From Aquila chrysaetos chrysaetos (taxonomy: Eukaryota > Chordata > Aves > Accipitriformes > Accipitridae), in assembly GCF_900496995.4 (NCBI RefSeq), contig NC_044008.1:4440453-4504452 (forward strand): DNA of 64,000 bases. Direction: 5' to 3'. Numbering within the stretch: the stretch's first letter is position 1; every line of letters begins with the position of its first letter. The notes below the pieces were generated by a model. That model did no database searches. It saw only the letters and a list, made by a program, of their open reading frames with translations, and was not told the DNA's origin. A program made the position numbers and the translations under genes. Below, piece after piece: positions 62,576 to 64,000 of the stretch.

Positions 62576-63764
62576 GCTCTGTCTGTAAACAAACAACCAA
62601 AACCGCCTCACACTTTGCTAATGCTAAACATGGTATATATCCGATCCGTAATAGGACATTGCAAAAGTCAGAGCAGAGTCATCTACCAAACTGGTTCCAG
62701 CACAGAGCTTGCAGGGATTTGGGACTGGATCTATCCTGGATTTGGCTCTGGGTTTAGGCATGTCCTGCCCTGCATTCTGCACTCACTGCTATATAGCAAT
62801 CACTTGTCCTGAAGAAATCTTAGTGGCCGTGTGTCAGAGCACAGGATTATTTGCATCTCTTACCAGCTGTGCAGCTGATCCACTCCTGCACCTTGGACAT
62901 GCCACTTTAGCCAAAATTTGCATATCAGGGCACCAATATAAATTTATTTTTTAATCCTATTACCACTGAGTAGCAAGTGCTTTATGAAACCAGGAAGCCA
63001 GAGAGCAAACCGTGATCAAAAAAATCACAAAGCAGGGATGCAGCTATTTCAAATACACTCAGCTGATGTTTGTCCTGAGACCTTCATTGCCTTTTGCCTT
63101 CTCTGAGCCTGTTTGAGCATGACAGCTCCTCGGGATGGTCATGTTGAGAGCATTTCTGGCATCTAAAGTCAGGCTCACCTCACTGAACATCAGACATTTA
63201 CCTCTGAGCGGACTGTCTAAACTGGCCTTGGAGTCAGCGGAGAGCACTGGGCTTTTCTGGGAGTGATTCATCAGTACCCAGTATGGATGTCTTCCTCAAG
63301 CCGAGATGACTCCCACCACAGAAATCCCTGTTTGTTCCCTTGGGTTCTAACGCAAGGGTAGCTGACTTGCTCCGATATCAACATCCCTGCAGAAGACTGG
63401 AATTATAGGGGAGATGGATCCCACCGTGGCCTCATCTTGGCTTAGTCACCTTAAGGTAAGTTTAGCCATCTACACATTTAGCCACCCTCCACCAGCAGCA
63501 GATTAACACCTCCCAAGGGTGGTTCAACCCCCCAAGAGGGGAGTCAGAGATGAATCAATCTCAGGAGGTTCCTGCGGCTATCACTGACATGACGAGAAGT
63601 GCCCCTGGCTGCCCCACCATGCTCTGAGCAACGGCTAGACAAGTGCAACTACACCCCAGCAAACTTATATCTTCTATTAGAAGGGCATCATTTTTCCTAT
63701 ATTCAATCCTTACTAATGGAGGAAAGTTCCGCAAACCACACTTTTTTATTTCTTGTTGGTAGAG

Positions 63765-63765
<1 letters not shown>

Positions 63766-63826
<61 letters not shown>
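63766..63826. repeat. (TTA)n microsatellite, about 20 units
   Basis: An uninterrupted run of TTA units about 61 bases long. It produces a false poly-isoleucine reading frame on the plus strand. Its purity suggests it is still length-variable. Confidence 0.97.
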
Positions 63827-64000
63827 GACTCTCAGGAGCACAAAAATTATATCCCTTAGTTAGTACGTTTATGTTTGTTAGGTGCCAAAAAAAGCTTTCG
63901 GCTCTGTGTAAGACAAATAAATATAGGTCTGTTCTGACCAAATTGATTTTATTTACTTTTGAACTGACAGAAACTTCAATTTGAGTTATGGCTTTCAAAA

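Larger units (their letters stand above)
59781..64000 (-). other. PRKCQ: PRKCQ intron 2, partial
   Basis: At least 4220 bases of the intron before exon 3. I searched the minus strand for the N-terminal coding exon (an initiator Met followed by a short C2-like start) and did not find it. The stretch holds a short hairpin at 62552-62575 and a TTA microsatellite at 63766-63826. Confidence 0.8.

Noticed and set aside
63760..63830. Poly-isoleucine protein on the plus strand
   Set aside because: It is the translation of the TTA microsatellite.

Overview
The window is vertebrate genomic DNA, almost certainly from a bird. It contains one recognisable gene: PRKCQ, encoding protein kinase C theta, on the minus strand. 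The bird assignment rests on CR1 LINE fragments, including one with the CR1 3' tail repeats typical of birds (about 55961-56080), and on the compact, mostly unique introns. The form of that CR1 tail hints at a lineage other than galliforms, but this is a weak inference.

Layout, read in the direction of transcription (high to low coordinates). Positions 64000-59781 are part of the large intron before the first exon seen here. Positions 59780-22294 hold sixteen coding exons, numbered 3-18 by the human gene: C2-like domain (exons 3-4), pseudosubstrate and C1A (exons 5-7), C1B (exons 8-9), V3 hinge (exons 10-11), kinase domain (exons 11-17) and the AGC C-terminal tail with the stop codon (exon 18). 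All junctions are GT-AG and all phases join, giving 673 complete codons plus a split Glu codon. With the roughly 39 N-terminal residues that lie outside the window, the protein would be about 713 residues, against 706 in human. Positions 22293 to about 21055 are the probable 3' UTR, ending near an AATAAA. Positions 1-21050 look intergenic: I found no exon of a neighbouring gene, only old repeats, simple sequence and short chance reading frames.

The catalytic and phosphorylation sites of PKC theta are intact (ATP-binding Lys, catalytic Asp, activation-loop Thr, turn-motif Ser and hydrophobic-motif Ser), as are all zinc ligands of C1A and C1B. This is a functional gene and not a pseudogene. The most interesting observations concern regulation. 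The position equivalent to human Tyr90, an Lck phosphorylation site, is Lys. The V3 hinge lacks the proline-rich PxxP motif that in mammals links PKC theta to Lck and CD28. Both mammalian Lck-dependent contacts therefore appear to be missing from this protein.

I saw no operon, CRISPR array, phage, plasmid or novel multi-gene system. Apparent long reading frames in introns and in the intergenic part begin at non-ATG codons or are shadows of real exons.
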